Assembly: GCF_031181385.1 (NCBI RefSeq)
Contig: NZ_JAPSKV010000005.1
Coordinates: 62,001-126,000 of the forward strand
Direction of reading: 5' to 3'
DNA length: 64,000 bases
From: Fredinandcohnia onubensis
GTDB taxonomy: Bacteria; Bacillota; Bacilli; Bacillales; Bacillaceae_L
Positions 24,880 through 33,914 of the stretch are shown piece by piece. The notes below the pieces were generated by a model. That model did no database searches. It saw nothing but the letters and a program-made list of their open reading frames with translations, and was not told where the DNA came from. Position 1 is the stretch's first letter. Every line of letters starts with the position of its first letter. Made by a program: the position numbers and the translations under genes.

Positions 24880-26304
24880 TTAAGCTTCGGCTGTTTTTTT
24901 ATAATCGTTTACGACTTGTAATTTCTCTTTTTCTGTATATGTGAAGCCAGTGATACCATAAATTAACGTGAAAAGCGGCGTGATCATTGCCATGAAACAG
25001 AATGGGATATAGACTAACGGCGAAACTCCTAAAGCTGCCGCGGTGAATAGACCACTTGCCGTCCAAGGGGGAAGTGAACAACTTTGGGTTGAACAATCTT
25101 CAATGATTCTGGACAAATTTTCTGGCCGCAAATTAAATTTATCGTATAACGGTTTCATTAATGTGCCTGTCATTACAGCGGAAAATGAGAATGACCCACC
25201 AATACCTAATGTAAAATAGGCCGTAATAATGGTTGCGAAAACTAACATACCCCTACTTTTTATTCGACTTGTAAGAGATACAACAATTGTTTCAAGCACC
25301 CCAGATTTTTGTAACAATCCTCCAATTCCGAGTGCGAATAAGAAGAGAGCAACCAATGGAAGCATACTTGTCAGTCCTCCACGTTGAAGGAGGGTATTAA
25401 TGGTCTCTATCCCTGACTCCACATGATAGCCATTATAAAATACATTTACTATTTCACTAATCGTTGACCCTTGGTAGATTATAGCCACAACTGCTCCTGA
25501 AAGGGCACCTATGAAAATCGATGTGATCGCCGGTTGTTTTGCAATGAGGAGGACGAAAAGGATAACCACCGGTATGAACGGAATGATTCCCAAATTGAAA
25601 TTCTCAGCTAAATAGCCTGTAAGAGTATTAACATCTGTTGAGCTAACAGAATCTGTTCCATATCTCATCCCCAAGATTGTAAAGATGATTGCCGTAACAA
25701 GATAAGCAGGAACTGTCGTCCATAACATATGTTTAATATGAGTCATCAAATCCGCACCAACAACAGCTGGTGATAAATTGGTGCTATCCGATAATGGCGA
25801 CATTTTATCTCCAAAATAAGCACCACTTATAATCGCACCTGCTGTCACTCCTGTAGGTATCCCTAAACTTTGACTCACACCCATCATGGCGATTCCAGCT
25901 GTCCCAAGAGTAGCCCAAGATGAGCCAGTCGCTAAAGAAACGATGGAACAGAAGATAAGAGTAGAAACGAGGAAGTACTGTGGAGAAATTGCTTGAATCC
26001 CATAATAAATTAACGCGGGAACAGTTCCAGATGCAATCCATGAACCAATTAATATTCCAACAGTTAATAGAATCATGGATGGCTGCAAGGCCTTAAGCAT
26101 CGATGAAAAAATACTTTCTTCTACATTTTTATAGGAATACCCTAATCTCGTAACAAAAGGAATAATCGTTAATAAAGTAATAAACATCATAATCTGAATA
26201 GAAGCACCAAAAACAAGCATCCCTGTTGCGATAATTACAATGATTAACGATAAAATAAGTAACGAATACGCTAATGACGGTTTTTTCACAATGTTTTTAT
26301 CCAT
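24880..26304 (-). CDS. nhaC: NhaC family Na+/H+ antiporter
   Basis: A 474-residue membrane protein with about twelve helices. NhaC-family stretches are ATGSSWATLGTAGIAMMGV near residue 128, ISGAYFGDKMSPLSDSTNLSPAVVGAD near residue 158 and CSLPPWTASGLFTAAALGV near residue 405. It exchanges external protons for cytosolic sodium or, in some relatives, acts as a malate/lactate-type antiporter. SD AGGAG with ten bases to the ATG. It lies downstream of the RraA-like gene but 460 bases away, so a shared message is doubtful. Confidence 0.87.
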   Translation of the reverse strand: MDKNIVKKPSLAYSLLILSLIIVIIATGMLVFGASIQIMMFITLLTIIPFVTRLGYSYKNVEESIFSSMLKALQPSMILLTVGILIGSWIASGTVPALIYYGIQAISPQYFLVSTLIFCSIVSLATGSSWATLGTAGIAMMGVSQSLGIPTGVTAGAIISGAYFGDKMSPLSDSTNLSPAVVGADLMTHIKHMLWTTVPAYLVTAIIFTILGMRYGTDSVSSTDVNTLTGYLAENFNLGIIPFIPVVILFVLLIAKQPAITSIFIGALSGAVVAIIYQGSTISEIVNVFYNGYHVESGIETINTLLQRGGLTSMLPLVALFLFALGIGGLLQKSGVLETIVVSLTSRIKSRGMLVFATIITAYFTLGIGGSFSFSAVMTGTLMKPLYDKFNLRPENLSRIIEDCSTQSCSLPPWTASGLFTAAALGVSPLVYIPFCFMAMITPLFTLIYGITGFTYTEKEKLQVVNDYKKTAEA

Positions 26305-26580
26305 CCAAACACTCCTAAATTAGTATTAGTTGTTTAATAAAGGAGTACTCCATTTAAGTTTATGAAACTTACAATATATGTTTGGGGTCGACCCTTGCGT
26401 TTCATTATGCATATGTAAAGTATAGCAGTTTTTCATTTTGTTATAAAATTCTGTAAATTTTAGTATAGAAAGACCTACTTGGATATAAAGTTGTTTTATA
26501 AAGGATAGCTCACGCATACTTACATTTCGACTGAAAATGCTCCATATAACTCCCGAATACTAAAGATATCCTGGTCACAA

Positions 26581-26601
26581 GTGGGTCGCGGTCCCTTGTC
26601 C
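26581..26601. repeat. dispersed GGGACAGGTCCC repeat, copy 3 (deleted form)
   Basis: GTGGGTCGCGGTCCCTTGTC corresponds to copies 1 and 2 with GGGACAG missing. It sits in a 463-base gap (26305-26767) in which no gene is visible. Confidence 0.6.
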
Positions 26602-26652
26602 TATCTCCCCTTGTTTCACCCAAACTCTATCCGAGGTGTTTAACGTTAAATA

Positions 26653-26673
26653 AGCCACTCATATCGAGTGGCT
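26653..26673 (-). terminator. hairpin downstream of RraA-like gene
   Basis: AGCCACTC/GAGTGGCT stem with a 5-base loop; the minus strand continues TATTTAACGTT, a weak U-run. Confidence 0.55.
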
Positions 26674-26767
26674 AACACTTTTATTCATTTTCTTTCAAAT
26701 TGAGCATTTCTTCTTGGGACAAACCAGTAATCTATCTATTAAAAAAAGCCTTTTCAGTATTTTCTAA

Positions 26768-27466
26768 TTAGTTACCTTCCTTTTTAGTAGTATCAATAAA
26801 CTCACACCCCTTTTCAAGAAGTGCTGCATCTACCCATGTTCTGTCCCAGGTACCATTTTTGATTGCCGCCAATATTTCTGCTTCTTTCGCTACCGTTTTA
26901 CGTGCTTTTTCCAGGATTTCTGGTGCATCTTTCGGGTTGATGACCACAACACCATCGTCGTCTCCGACCAAAATATCACCTGGATTAATCGTTACACCAT
27001 CACAAGAAATCGGAATGTTGATTTCTCCTGGTCCGTCCTTATATGGTCCAGCTGGTGTTATACCCGCTGCATACACTGGAATTGACATTTGTTTGATAAC
27101 TCCTGCATCGCGAATCGCTCCGTCGATAATAATTCCGGCAATTCCTCGTTTTTGTGCCCAGGCCGTCATTAATTCGCCAATCAGGGCATTTGTCGTATCA
27201 CCCTGCCCATCCACCACAATGACATCGCCTGGAGATGCCAAATCAATCGCTTTATGTAGCAGCAAATTATCACCTGGTCGTGTTTTTACCGTAAAAGCAC
27301 TCCCAATGAGTGGTGCAGTATTGTATGGTCTAATTTTTCTCCCAATACAGGATGTCCGGTTCATGTTATCTGCAATATTCGCAACGGGAATCCCAATAAA
27401 AGCATCGACCAGATTACGGGGTGGTCGTTCAAACTCACTATGTATTCGAAAGCCTACATTACCCAT
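26768..27466 (-). CDS. RraA family protein (HMG/CHA aldolase-like)
   Basis: A 232-residue protein of the RraA/4-hydroxy-4-methyl-2-oxoglutarate aldolase superfamily. The conserved strand GSAFTVKTRPGDNL, DVIVVDGQGDTTNALIGELM and the metal-binding DGAIRD near residue 122 are present; the catalytic Arg and Asp of the aldolase subgroup are therefore conserved. Possible activities are retro-aldol cleavage of 4-hydroxy-2-oxo acids or oxaloacetate decarboxylation; the RNase E-inhibitor role of E. coli RraA is not expected here. It starts back-to-back with the germinant receptor operon. Confidence 0.82.
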   Translation of the reverse strand: MGNVGFRIHSEFERPPRNLVDAFIGIPVANIADNMNRTSCIGRKIRPYNTAPLIGSAFTVKTRPGDNLLLHKAIDLASPGDVIVVDGQGDTTNALIGELMTAWAQKRGIAGIIIDGAIRDAGVIKQMSIPVYAAGITPAGPYKDGPGEINIPISCDGVTINPGDILVGDDDGVVVINPKDAPEILEKARKTVAKEAEILAAIKNGTWDRTWVDAALLEKGCEFIDTTKKEGN

Positions 27467-27670
27467 ACACCTTACATTCTCCCTTCACCTACAAGCCTTA
27501 TTTCATGACCATTTAATAGATAATATTTAGGTCTTGTACGATTTATACGGAAAAGGCGATAAATTCCATGTTGGATAATGTTCTTTACTCGTTTGATTCT
27601 TCACGTTATGCATAATTTGGTAACACAAACAAATCCTAACAGCATCGGGAATAATTTTGGTGGTGTTGGA

Positions 27671-28756
27671 ATGACTTTCTCTCGTACTCAGTTATTATTT
27701 GTTCTTATTCTTTTTATTGGTATTTCGAATCATGTGCTCATCATGCCTCATTTGCTTACAACGGGAAAACGCGATGCTTGGATATGCGCACTTGTTGCCT
27801 ACGCCTTTTTACTAATTTGGGGATATATCTTGTATTTAATTATGAAAAGGAACAAACAACGAATATGTCTTTATGACTGGATTACAGAACGTGCAGGCGG
27901 CGCGATATCACGTGTCTTCATTACCTTCCTTTGGGTTTATGTATTCACGATAACGGCCATTTCATTTTATGATTTGATCCAATCCATTAATATTTATTTT
28001 CTGCCAAGAACGCCATCATTTATTGTGATGTTCCCTTTCCTTTTGATTAGTATCTGGTCCGCCTATACTGGCTTAAAATCCATTGTCTATACTTCTGCGG
28101 TTATATTGCCACTTGTTTGGATGCTAGGAATTTTTGTAGCAACTTTTACGCTTAAAGAAAAAGATTATTCGTATCTATTCCCTGTTCTTGTTGATGGATA
28201 CCAACCTGTTGTAAAAGGGACCACTATTATTCTTGGAGGGAGTGCAGATTTCCTTGTATTGTTGCTTCTTCAGCATCACTTAAAAAAGTCGTTTTCAAAA
28301 GGCAACCTATTCTTATTGATTACGATTTTAGTTATTCTAATCCTTGGCCCTACCATGGGTTCCTTGTCTTCATTTGGCCCGGCAGTTGCTTCTGATATGC
28401 GATTCCCTGCTTTTGAACAATGGAGACTCATCACGTTGGGGAATTATATTTCCCATGTCGACTTTTTAGCAGTGTTTCAATTATTAAGTGGTGAACTCAT
28501 CCGAGTTTCATTAGGCGTATACCTCCTTTCAGATATGGTGAAAGGACATTTACAACCAGCGAAAAAAAAGCATGTATTCGTCGTTGCTTCGATTTTATTA
28601 GGATTACTGACATTAATTCCGTTAAGTGACATGTGGGTACAAACATTAATCGGACGATACTTTTATCCCGCTGCTTTTATTAGTGCGGTGTTCATTTCAT
28701 TGGCTTTATTCATTATTAGCTACTTGCCAAAGAAGAAAGGAACCCAACATATATGA
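27671..28756 (+). CDS. spore germinant receptor B subunit (GerAB/GerKB family)
   Basis: The product is about 361 residues with ten predicted helices and the APC-superfamily look of GerAB proteins (SRTQLLFVLILFIGISNHVLIMPHLL at the start, SIWSAYTGLKSIVYTSAVILP in the middle, LLSDMVKGHL near the end). B subunits are the membrane permease-like germinant-binding part. The ATG at 27671 matches the family start; in-frame starts from 27578 would add 31 residues with no family similarity. Its last four bases overlap the A-subunit start (ATGA), so the two are translationally coupled. Gene order is B-A-C instead of the usual A-B-C. Confidence 0.85.
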   Translation: MTFSRTQLLFVLILFIGISNHVLIMPHLLTTGKRDAWICALVAYAFLLIWGYILYLIMKRNKQRICLYDWITERAGGAISRVFITFLWVYVFTITAISFYDLIQSINIYFLPRTPSFIVMFPFLLISIWSAYTGLKSIVYTSAVILPLVWMLGIFVATFTLKEKDYSYLFPVLVDGYQPVVKGTTIILGGSADFLVLLLLQHHLKKSFSKGNLFLLITILVILILGPTMGSLSSFGPAVASDMRFPAFEQWRLITLGNYISHVDFLAVFQLLSGELIRVSLGVYLLSDMVKGHLQPAKKKHVFVVASILLGLLTLIPLSDMWVQTLIGRYFYPAAFISAVFISLALFIISYLPKKKGTQHI

Positions 28757-30184
28757 ACATGACACAAATAGACCAATTGTTAGAAGAAGGAATATTGACT
28801 TGCGGTGAGGTAAAACATTTTTTCAGTCATTATGCGGATATTGAATTTATTCCAATCGAAAATAATGAGTACCTTCAAGCTTTTTATTGTAAGGGAATGC
28901 TGGATTCCACGCAGTTAAATGAATATTTTAATCGGATTCTACTAAGCATTGAAAATAAAGAAGCACGCAGTCATTCTGAAGACCTCCCACCTGTCCAACA
29001 TATAAAAAGCATGAAAGAAATGGTCAATCTTGTGTTTTCTGGTTCGTTAATTGTTTTTCGGGAAGGGACCCCGTTTTTTCATGTATTCAATATAAGCAAT
29101 ATACCGCAACGAAAGCCACAAGAATCAACGACAGAGGTGTCGATAAAAGGACCGAAAGATAGCTTTACTGAAGAGATGAATGTCAATATCTCCTTGATTC
29201 GAAAAAGAATGAAGACCGAACAGCTCTATTCCGAGTCTTTCACCTTAGGTTCGCTAAGTAAGACCGAGGTTTCTCTCCTTTATTTGAATGATAAAGCCAA
29301 CCCGGACATTATTGAGGAAGTCAGGAAGCGACTCAAGGATTTTCAAAGCGAAAGCGTCGTCAGCAGTGGACAATTAGAGCAATGGCTATCTGATCGCTCA
29401 TTCTCTTTGTTTCCCTTGTTTGATTATGTGACACGTCCTGACTATGTCATTGAATGCATGTTACGTGGAAGATTTGTTTTAATAGTTAATGGATCTCCCT
29501 CTGTTTTAATTGGAACCAGCTAATGTTTTTGAATTAATAAAATCACCCGAAGATGTTCATTTTCCATACTACTTCGTTATATTCGGACGGCTTATCCGGA
29601 TGATTGGCTTAATCGTCGCAATTTTCCTACCGGGATTTTGGGTTTCACTCTCTTCTGTCAATATTGATCAACTACCTTTTGCCTTACTAGCAACTGTCGT
29701 TGTCTCGCGTGAAGGTTTGCCCTTGCCACTTGGACTTGAAGCAATATTTATTCTTGGGTTGTTTGAGTTGTTAAGAGAAGCTGGAATTCGCATGCCGTCT
29801 GTCCTTGGACAAACAGTTTCCATTGTCGGAGGTATCATTATCGGTGATGCAGCGATTCGCGCTGGTCTTGCCTCCCCCACGATGATTGTTGTTATTGCGT
29901 TAACAGCGGTCGCAAGCTATACCCTCGTGAATCAATCATTGGTTGGAACCGTCAGTGTCCTACGGGTGTATAACTTGCTACTTTCTATTTTTTTAGGAAT
30001 ATACGGCCTTTTTATTGGATTCTTTAGTGTTCTTATTTATCTATCGACATTGGAGTCTTTAAAAGTAGCATATCTTGAACCCATTGCATCGTTAACATTC
30101 AAAGAATACTTAGCTGCCCTGTTTATTAATCCACTTGACCGAAAAAAATTCGGAATTTCATTCATTCAGAAGCGGAGAAAATAG
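28753..30184 (+). pseudogene. spore germinant receptor A subunit (GerAA/GerKA), one-base frameshift
   Basis: The first frame (28753-29523, 256 codons) holds the N-terminal soluble domain and ends VNGSPSVLIGTS. The next frame resumes at about 29513 with PANVFELIKSPED and runs through the membrane domain (REGLPLPLGLEAIF, LREAGIRMPSVLGQTVSIVGG) to 30184. GerA proteins read SPTVLIAPTNFFELLKSPED across this point, so one extra base in the GGAA at 29512-29515 explains the break. Both parts are otherwise intact at about 480 residues in total. Either the gene is dead, the base is an assembly error, or a +1 shift restores it; no classic slippery site is present. Lost A subunits abolish receptor function in B. 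subtilis. Confidence 0.88.
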
Positions 30185-30185
30185 T

Positions 30186-31355
30186 ATGAAACGGAAAACA
30201 ATGATAGCTTGCTCTATAAACCTTGTACTATGTCTTTTCGTTGTGACAGCCTGTGAAAATGACATTGGAGAAATCGAAAATCAAAACTTTGCTACCGCAA
30301 TCGGTGTCGATTACCGAGATGGCGAATATTACGTCTCGATTCAGATGATCGGATTAACCTCTGTTGCAAAAAGAGAAGGCGGTGAAAAAGGGCCACCTGC
30401 AGTATATGTTTCGGAAACTAGCGGAAAAACATTTATCGATGCTTTTTTTAGAGCGTATCATACTTCGCAAGAACGGTTTCTTTGGGCACATGTCACAGCC
30501 GTTGTTTTAAGTGAAAGTGCGCTCAAACAAGGAATGGATAGTATCTTTGATGGCTTAACACGATACTATGAGTTCCGCCCTACTCCATGGATTTTTGGAA
30601 CAAAGAGCTCCATACTTGATATTTTATCGGCAACTGGATTCTTTGATCAAAATTCATTAAATACGATACTTCATAGTCCAGAAAGTTCATACGAACAGAG
30701 GTCGACCATCAGGCCGATAAAGCTAAATCAATTTGCACGTGAGTTTTTTGACCCTGGTCGCACTACTTATATTCCTTCGCTCACGATTGATGACCAACAA
30801 TGGAAGAAAAATAAAAAGGACGAAGCAAAGTTAGCGATTGATGGAGCATTTTTTCTAGATAACCATAAATACAAAGGCTATTTTCCGTATGAGAAACTTA
30901 AAGGCATGCGATGGATTGCTCCAGAAACGGTACGTGCATCCTTACTGTTACCAAATGAAAAAAATCCAGAATTTATTGCTGTACTAGAAGACCAAGCGGT
31001 AAAAATCATTCCCGAAGAACAAAACGGAAACTTTCGCTTTAGAGTTCTTTTCCTGGCTAACGCGATTGTCAGCAATCGCATCAAGAACAATACACTTAAT
31101 GTAAATGCCATGGAAGAATACGTACAAAAAGGAATCATTTCTGAAATAAGACAATTATATCAATTAGGCTTGGAGCATGATATCGATTTTTTAAACTTGG
31201 AGCACCAGCTTTTCAGAAAGTATACTGCTGATTGGAAAAAACTAAAAAATCAAGATACCTTACTTCGTGAAGATAGTATAAAATCGATTGATGCACATAT
31301 CACAATGGAGCATTCAGGTTCATTTAAAAACCGTAAAATTGAGATTAAGGAATGA
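30186..31355 (+). CDS. spore germinant receptor C subunit lipoprotein (GerAC/GerKC family)
   Basis: A 389-residue lipoprotein with a type II signal (lipobox VTAC, near residue 19). GerAC marks are NFATAIGVDYRDGEYYVSIQMI, ERFLWAHVTAVVLSESALKQG, RPTPWIFGT and KLAIDGAFFLDNHKYKGYF. The start at 30186 has GGAGAA upstream and lies two bases after the A-subunit stop. It is the last gene of the receptor operon and is followed by a strong terminator. It is intact, unlike the A subunit. Confidence 0.87.
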   Translation: MKRKTMIACSINLVLCLFVVTACENDIGEIENQNFATAIGVDYRDGEYYVSIQMIGLTSVAKREGGEKGPPAVYVSETSGKTFIDAFFRAYHTSQERFLWAHVTAVVLSESALKQGMDSIFDGLTRYYEFRPTPWIFGTKSSILDILSATGFFDQNSLNTILHSPESSYEQRSTIRPIKLNQFAREFFDPGRTTYIPSLTIDDQQWKKNKKDEAKLAIDGAFFLDNHKYKGYFPYEKLKGMRWIAPETVRASLLLPNEKNPEFIAVLEDQAVKIIPEEQNGNFRFRVLFLANAIVSNRIKNNTLNVNAMEEYVQKGIISEIRQLYQLGLEHDIDFLNLEHQLFRKYTADWKKLKNQDTLLREDSIKSIDAHITMEHSGSFKNRKIEIKE

Positions 31356-31387
31356 TTTTTAATTGTCCAAAGGAGATTAGGTTAAAT

Positions 31388-31412
31388 AACTCACCATCTT
31401 TGGTGAGTTTTT
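31388..31412 (+). terminator. terminator of germinant receptor operon
   Basis: Perfect AACTCACCA/TGGTGAGTT stem, 4-base loop, TTTTC tail. Confidence 0.88.
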
Positions 31413-31546
31413 CGTATTTTAGGATTTATACTTTTTTATTAAAGATATCAAACAAATTTTTCTGTTCAATTAATACCACCATTCTATATAATATACTGTA
31501 AGAATCACATGTCTGACCTGATCTAAATTAGAATGGGGAGAATAGA

Positions 31547-32179
31547 ATGGAAAACGTTTATCTGTTTGTTCTTATGTGTATTTTTCTCATTATTTTACCT
31601 GGTCCTGATACTGCCATTGCTACCAAAAATACGCTCACCGTTGGGAAAAGCGGAGGTTTAAAAACAGCTTTAGGCACTTGTTGCGCCCTCCTCATCCATA
31701 CTTCTGCTGCTGTATTTGGACTTTCAGCCATCATTGTGAAATCAGCCTTGTTATTCTCAGTATTCAAATATGTTGGGGCGATTTATTTAATTTATCTAGG
31801 TGTTAAAACATTATGGTCATTGAGGAGGAAGGAAGAAGCGGCAACCGCTGATGTGAACGCAAAAAGTCAGTTTGCAAATACATCTTGTCTTAAACAAGGG
31901 TTCCTAACCAATATCCTTAATCCCAAAGTTGCTGTCTTTTTCTTAACCTTTTTGCCTCAATTCGTAGACGCTGGAGGCAACACCTTCATTCCATTTCTAC
32001 TAATGGGAATTACGTATACTGTCTTGACCGCCATCTGGTTTTTTCTCTATGTCTTACTAATCAACCAGGTCAGTGCTTTTATGAAAAAACCTACGTCACA
32101 GAAGATCATTGAAGGAATCACAGGTACAGTCTTAGTTGGATTTGGTATAAAACTAGCCCTAGAAAAGGCTCATAATTAG
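31547..32179 (+). CDS. LysE/RhtB family amino-acid exporter
   Basis: A 210-residue protein with six predicted helices. LysE/RhtB landmarks are FLIILPGPDTAIATKNTLTVGKSGGLKTALG at the N-terminus, YVGAIYLIYLGVKTL near residue 78, and KQGFLTNILNPKVAVFFLTFLPQFV near residue 115. It exports amino acids or similar compounds by proton motive force. SD GGGGAG with seven bases to the ATG. Monocistronic. Confidence 0.9.
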   Translation: MENVYLFVLMCIFLIILPGPDTAIATKNTLTVGKSGGLKTALGTCCALLIHTSAAVFGLSAIIVKSALLFSVFKYVGAIYLIYLGVKTLWSLRRKEEAATADVNAKSQFANTSCLKQGFLTNILNPKVAVFFLTFLPQFVDAGGNTFIPFLLMGITYTVLTAIWFFLYVLLINQVSAFMKKPTSQKIIEGITGTVLVGFGIKLALEKAHN

Positions 32180-32209
32180 AGTGCCATACTATGTGTGGCA
32201 CTTTTTTTC
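32180..32209 (+). terminator. terminator of LysE-family gene
   Basis: AGTGCCA/TGGCACT stem followed by seven T. Confidence 0.87.
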
Positions 32210-32349
32210 TTTCCTTACGTTCACCTTTTCCAAATAAGGTATTTACTCAAAAGGTTCTACTATTACGATTTCGACTACAAATCACCAAACTTACCTGTAT
32301 GTTTTTTCCTCCTAAAGAGACCATATTAACAAGAGAAAGGAGGAATTAG

Positions 32350-32505
32350 ATGACAGACAAGAAAGCATCCCAAGATAATCTAAAAAACAAATCCCCTCAA
32401 AATCAGTATCAAGAAGAAATAAGCGCGGAACTACTGGCCGAACGTGCATTAGCTGAAACCATCCGTGAAGGCGGTGCATTTGCTCGAAAGAATGATGAAA
32501 GCTGA
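32350..32505 (+). CDS. small charged protein of unknown function
   Basis: A 51-residue gene with an excellent SD (AAAGGAGG, six bases before ATG). The product is polar and probably helical (QYQEEISAELLAERALAETIREGGAFARKND). It has no membrane segment and no family is recognised. It is the last recognisable gene before the second locus of the 154-bp repeat. Confidence 0.55.
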   Translation: MTDKKASQDNLKNKSPQNQYQEEISAELLAERALAETIREGGAFARKNDES

Positions 32506-32579
32506 TACACACTGATATGGTTAAGTTGTTAAAAAGACGGGGAGATAATCCAAAATTACAGGTTAAATAAATTGTTCTA

Positions 32580-33050
32580 GCAGAAGTACTTTTAAAAGAT
32601 GATAAATATGTAAAAATTGTCCATTGCATATCGATTTTTAGTAAAAGTCCGATAAATGCATACGTAAATAAAAAATGCGTATGCTTTTATATCAATTAGC
32701 GCTCGTAAGCATACGCAAAATCCAAAAAAAGGAAGAAATAACTTAAAAAGAGATAATAAAAGGAGTAAATTTCCATTTGCGTATCATTTTTTAAGTAAAA
32801 AGGGAGAAAAGCATACGTAAAGAAGAAGTGCGTATGCTTTTCTATAGATTGGTAGTATCAAGCTATTCGTAAAATCCAAAAAAAGGAAGAAACAACTTAA
32901 AACGAGATAATAAAAGGAGTAAATTTCCATTTGCGTATCATTTTTTAAGCAAAAAGGGAGAAAAGCATACGTAAAGAAGAAATGCGTATGCTTTTCTATA
33001 GATTGGTAGAATAAAGCTATTCGCAAAATCCAAAAAAAGGGAAAACTAAC
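32580..33050. repeat. 154-bp tandem non-coding repeat, locus 2
   Basis: GCGTATGCTTTT starts at 32677, 32830 and 32984 (periods 153 and 154). A degenerate earlier part-unit begins near 32580. The units share with locus 1 the blocks ATAGATTGGTAGTAT, AAAATCCAAA, TTAAAAAGAGA, CATTTGCGTAT and the GCATACGTAAA/TGCGTATGC hairpin; the two units at each locus are more like each other than like the other locus. No open frame is conserved. Confidence 0.85.
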
Positions 33051-33118
33051 TTCGAAACGACTAAAAAGTTCCTTGAGATTTGAGGCATGAGTATTTTGCA
33101 AAGCTGTCCGCCACACAT

Positions 33119-33610
33119 TTATTGTGGCTTTTTGACAATCGGAATATAAATATCAAAATGCGGATCACTAGGGTCACGATCAACTGGATAATATTCATGT
33201 TTTATCGGCATATATGGATCATAGTAATCTACACCCTCTTCCCTAAATGGGATATACTCACTATCAAATAACCATTTATGTAGATCCGTATAGGTCTTTT
33301 GAATATCTTCTCCTTTGTTATGTGTTGTCTTCACATACATTAGTTCAGGAACCTCTATTTCAATCATGCCTTCAGGAATTTCCTGCTTATCACTTACTTC
33401 ATACACTGCATAGTGCACGAATCCATCTTCAATTACATGATAAGATAGACCCAATTGAACTTCGGGATTTACCTTGTAATCTATCTCTTTTGCACGCTCT
33501 TCAGCTTGATGAATCACGTTTTTTAGCTTAGGCACAATCTCAGAGAATGTACCCTCCCATTTTAATCCTACTGCCCGATAGCCTGGTAATTTAATAATTT
33601 CATAACTCAC
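33119..33610 (-). CDS. GyrI-like/AraC effector-binding-domain protein
   Basis: The single-domain protein of about 163 residues has the SHS2-repeat pattern of GyrI-like small-molecule-binding proteins: SYEIIKLPGYRAVGLKWEGTFSEI, LGLSYHVIEDGFVHYAVYEVSD, and EYIPFREEGVDYYDPYMP at the end. Such proteins bind amphipathic drugs or metabolites and may act without a DNA-binding domain. The GTG at 33608-33610 is preferred (SD GGGAAAGG, family start SYEI); a TTG at 33631 would add seven residues. It is convergent with repeat locus 2. Confidence 0.8.
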   Translation of the reverse strand: MSYEIIKLPGYRAVGLKWEGTFSEIVPKLKNVIHQAEERAKEIDYKVNPEVQLGLSYHVIEDGFVHYAVYEVSDKQEIPEGMIEIEVPELMYVKTTHNKGEDIQKTYTDLHKWLFDSEYIPFREEGVDYYDPYMPIKHEYYPVDRDPSDPHFDIYIPIVKKPQ

Positions 33611-33779
33611 TTTATCTACAACCTTTCCCAAAAATATTATAAGTTTCCTATTTCTCGTAAAGTGCTAATTCCACTGATATAATTACTTCCACATAAAAAG
33701 CGTCAATCCCTTCTTGGAATTAACGCTAGCCGCACTTTTATGTCATTTTTCCAAATTCTCATCCTAGGTTCGTTCTCTC

Positions 33780-33914
33780 CCCTATGGACTTATTCATTCC
33801 CCTTTATAATTTCGGCTCTGTTTTCGATTTGTGGAGGTTCGTGAACCTCTCCAACTAATTGCAATGCAATTTGATGGAGCATCCCTTATCTTAAATACAG
33901 TACAAACCAAGCAA
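33780..33914 (-). ncRNA. candidate right end / omega-RNA region of tnpB
   Basis: Directly after the tnpB stop, the minus strand carries a perfect hairpin GAGGTTC/GAACCTC (33834-33849) and the palindrome ATTGCAATGCAAT (33859-33871). In IS605-type elements the tnpB 3' end and right end give rise to the omega RNA that guides TnpB. Since tnpB is broken, this would at best be a fossil or act in trans. Boundaries are not determined. Confidence 0.3.

Noticed and set aside
26326-26517. 63-codon minus-strand frame between nhaC and the RraA-like gene
   Set aside because: No family, poor SD, composition like non-coding AT-rich DNA.
26859-27530. Long plus-strand frame opposite the RraA-like gene
   Set aside because: It is the mirror of a well-supported coding gene; no SD and no recognisable protein features.
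29505-29525. Programmed +1 frameshift site in the germinant receptor A gene
   Set aside because: The bases around GGAACC and the TAA do not form a known slippery context such as the prfB site, and family members have one continuous frame.
32784-33116. 110-codon minus-strand frame across repeat locus 2
   Set aside because: The translated product repeats itself exactly as the 154-bp DNA repeat does, but other units contain stops; no SD.
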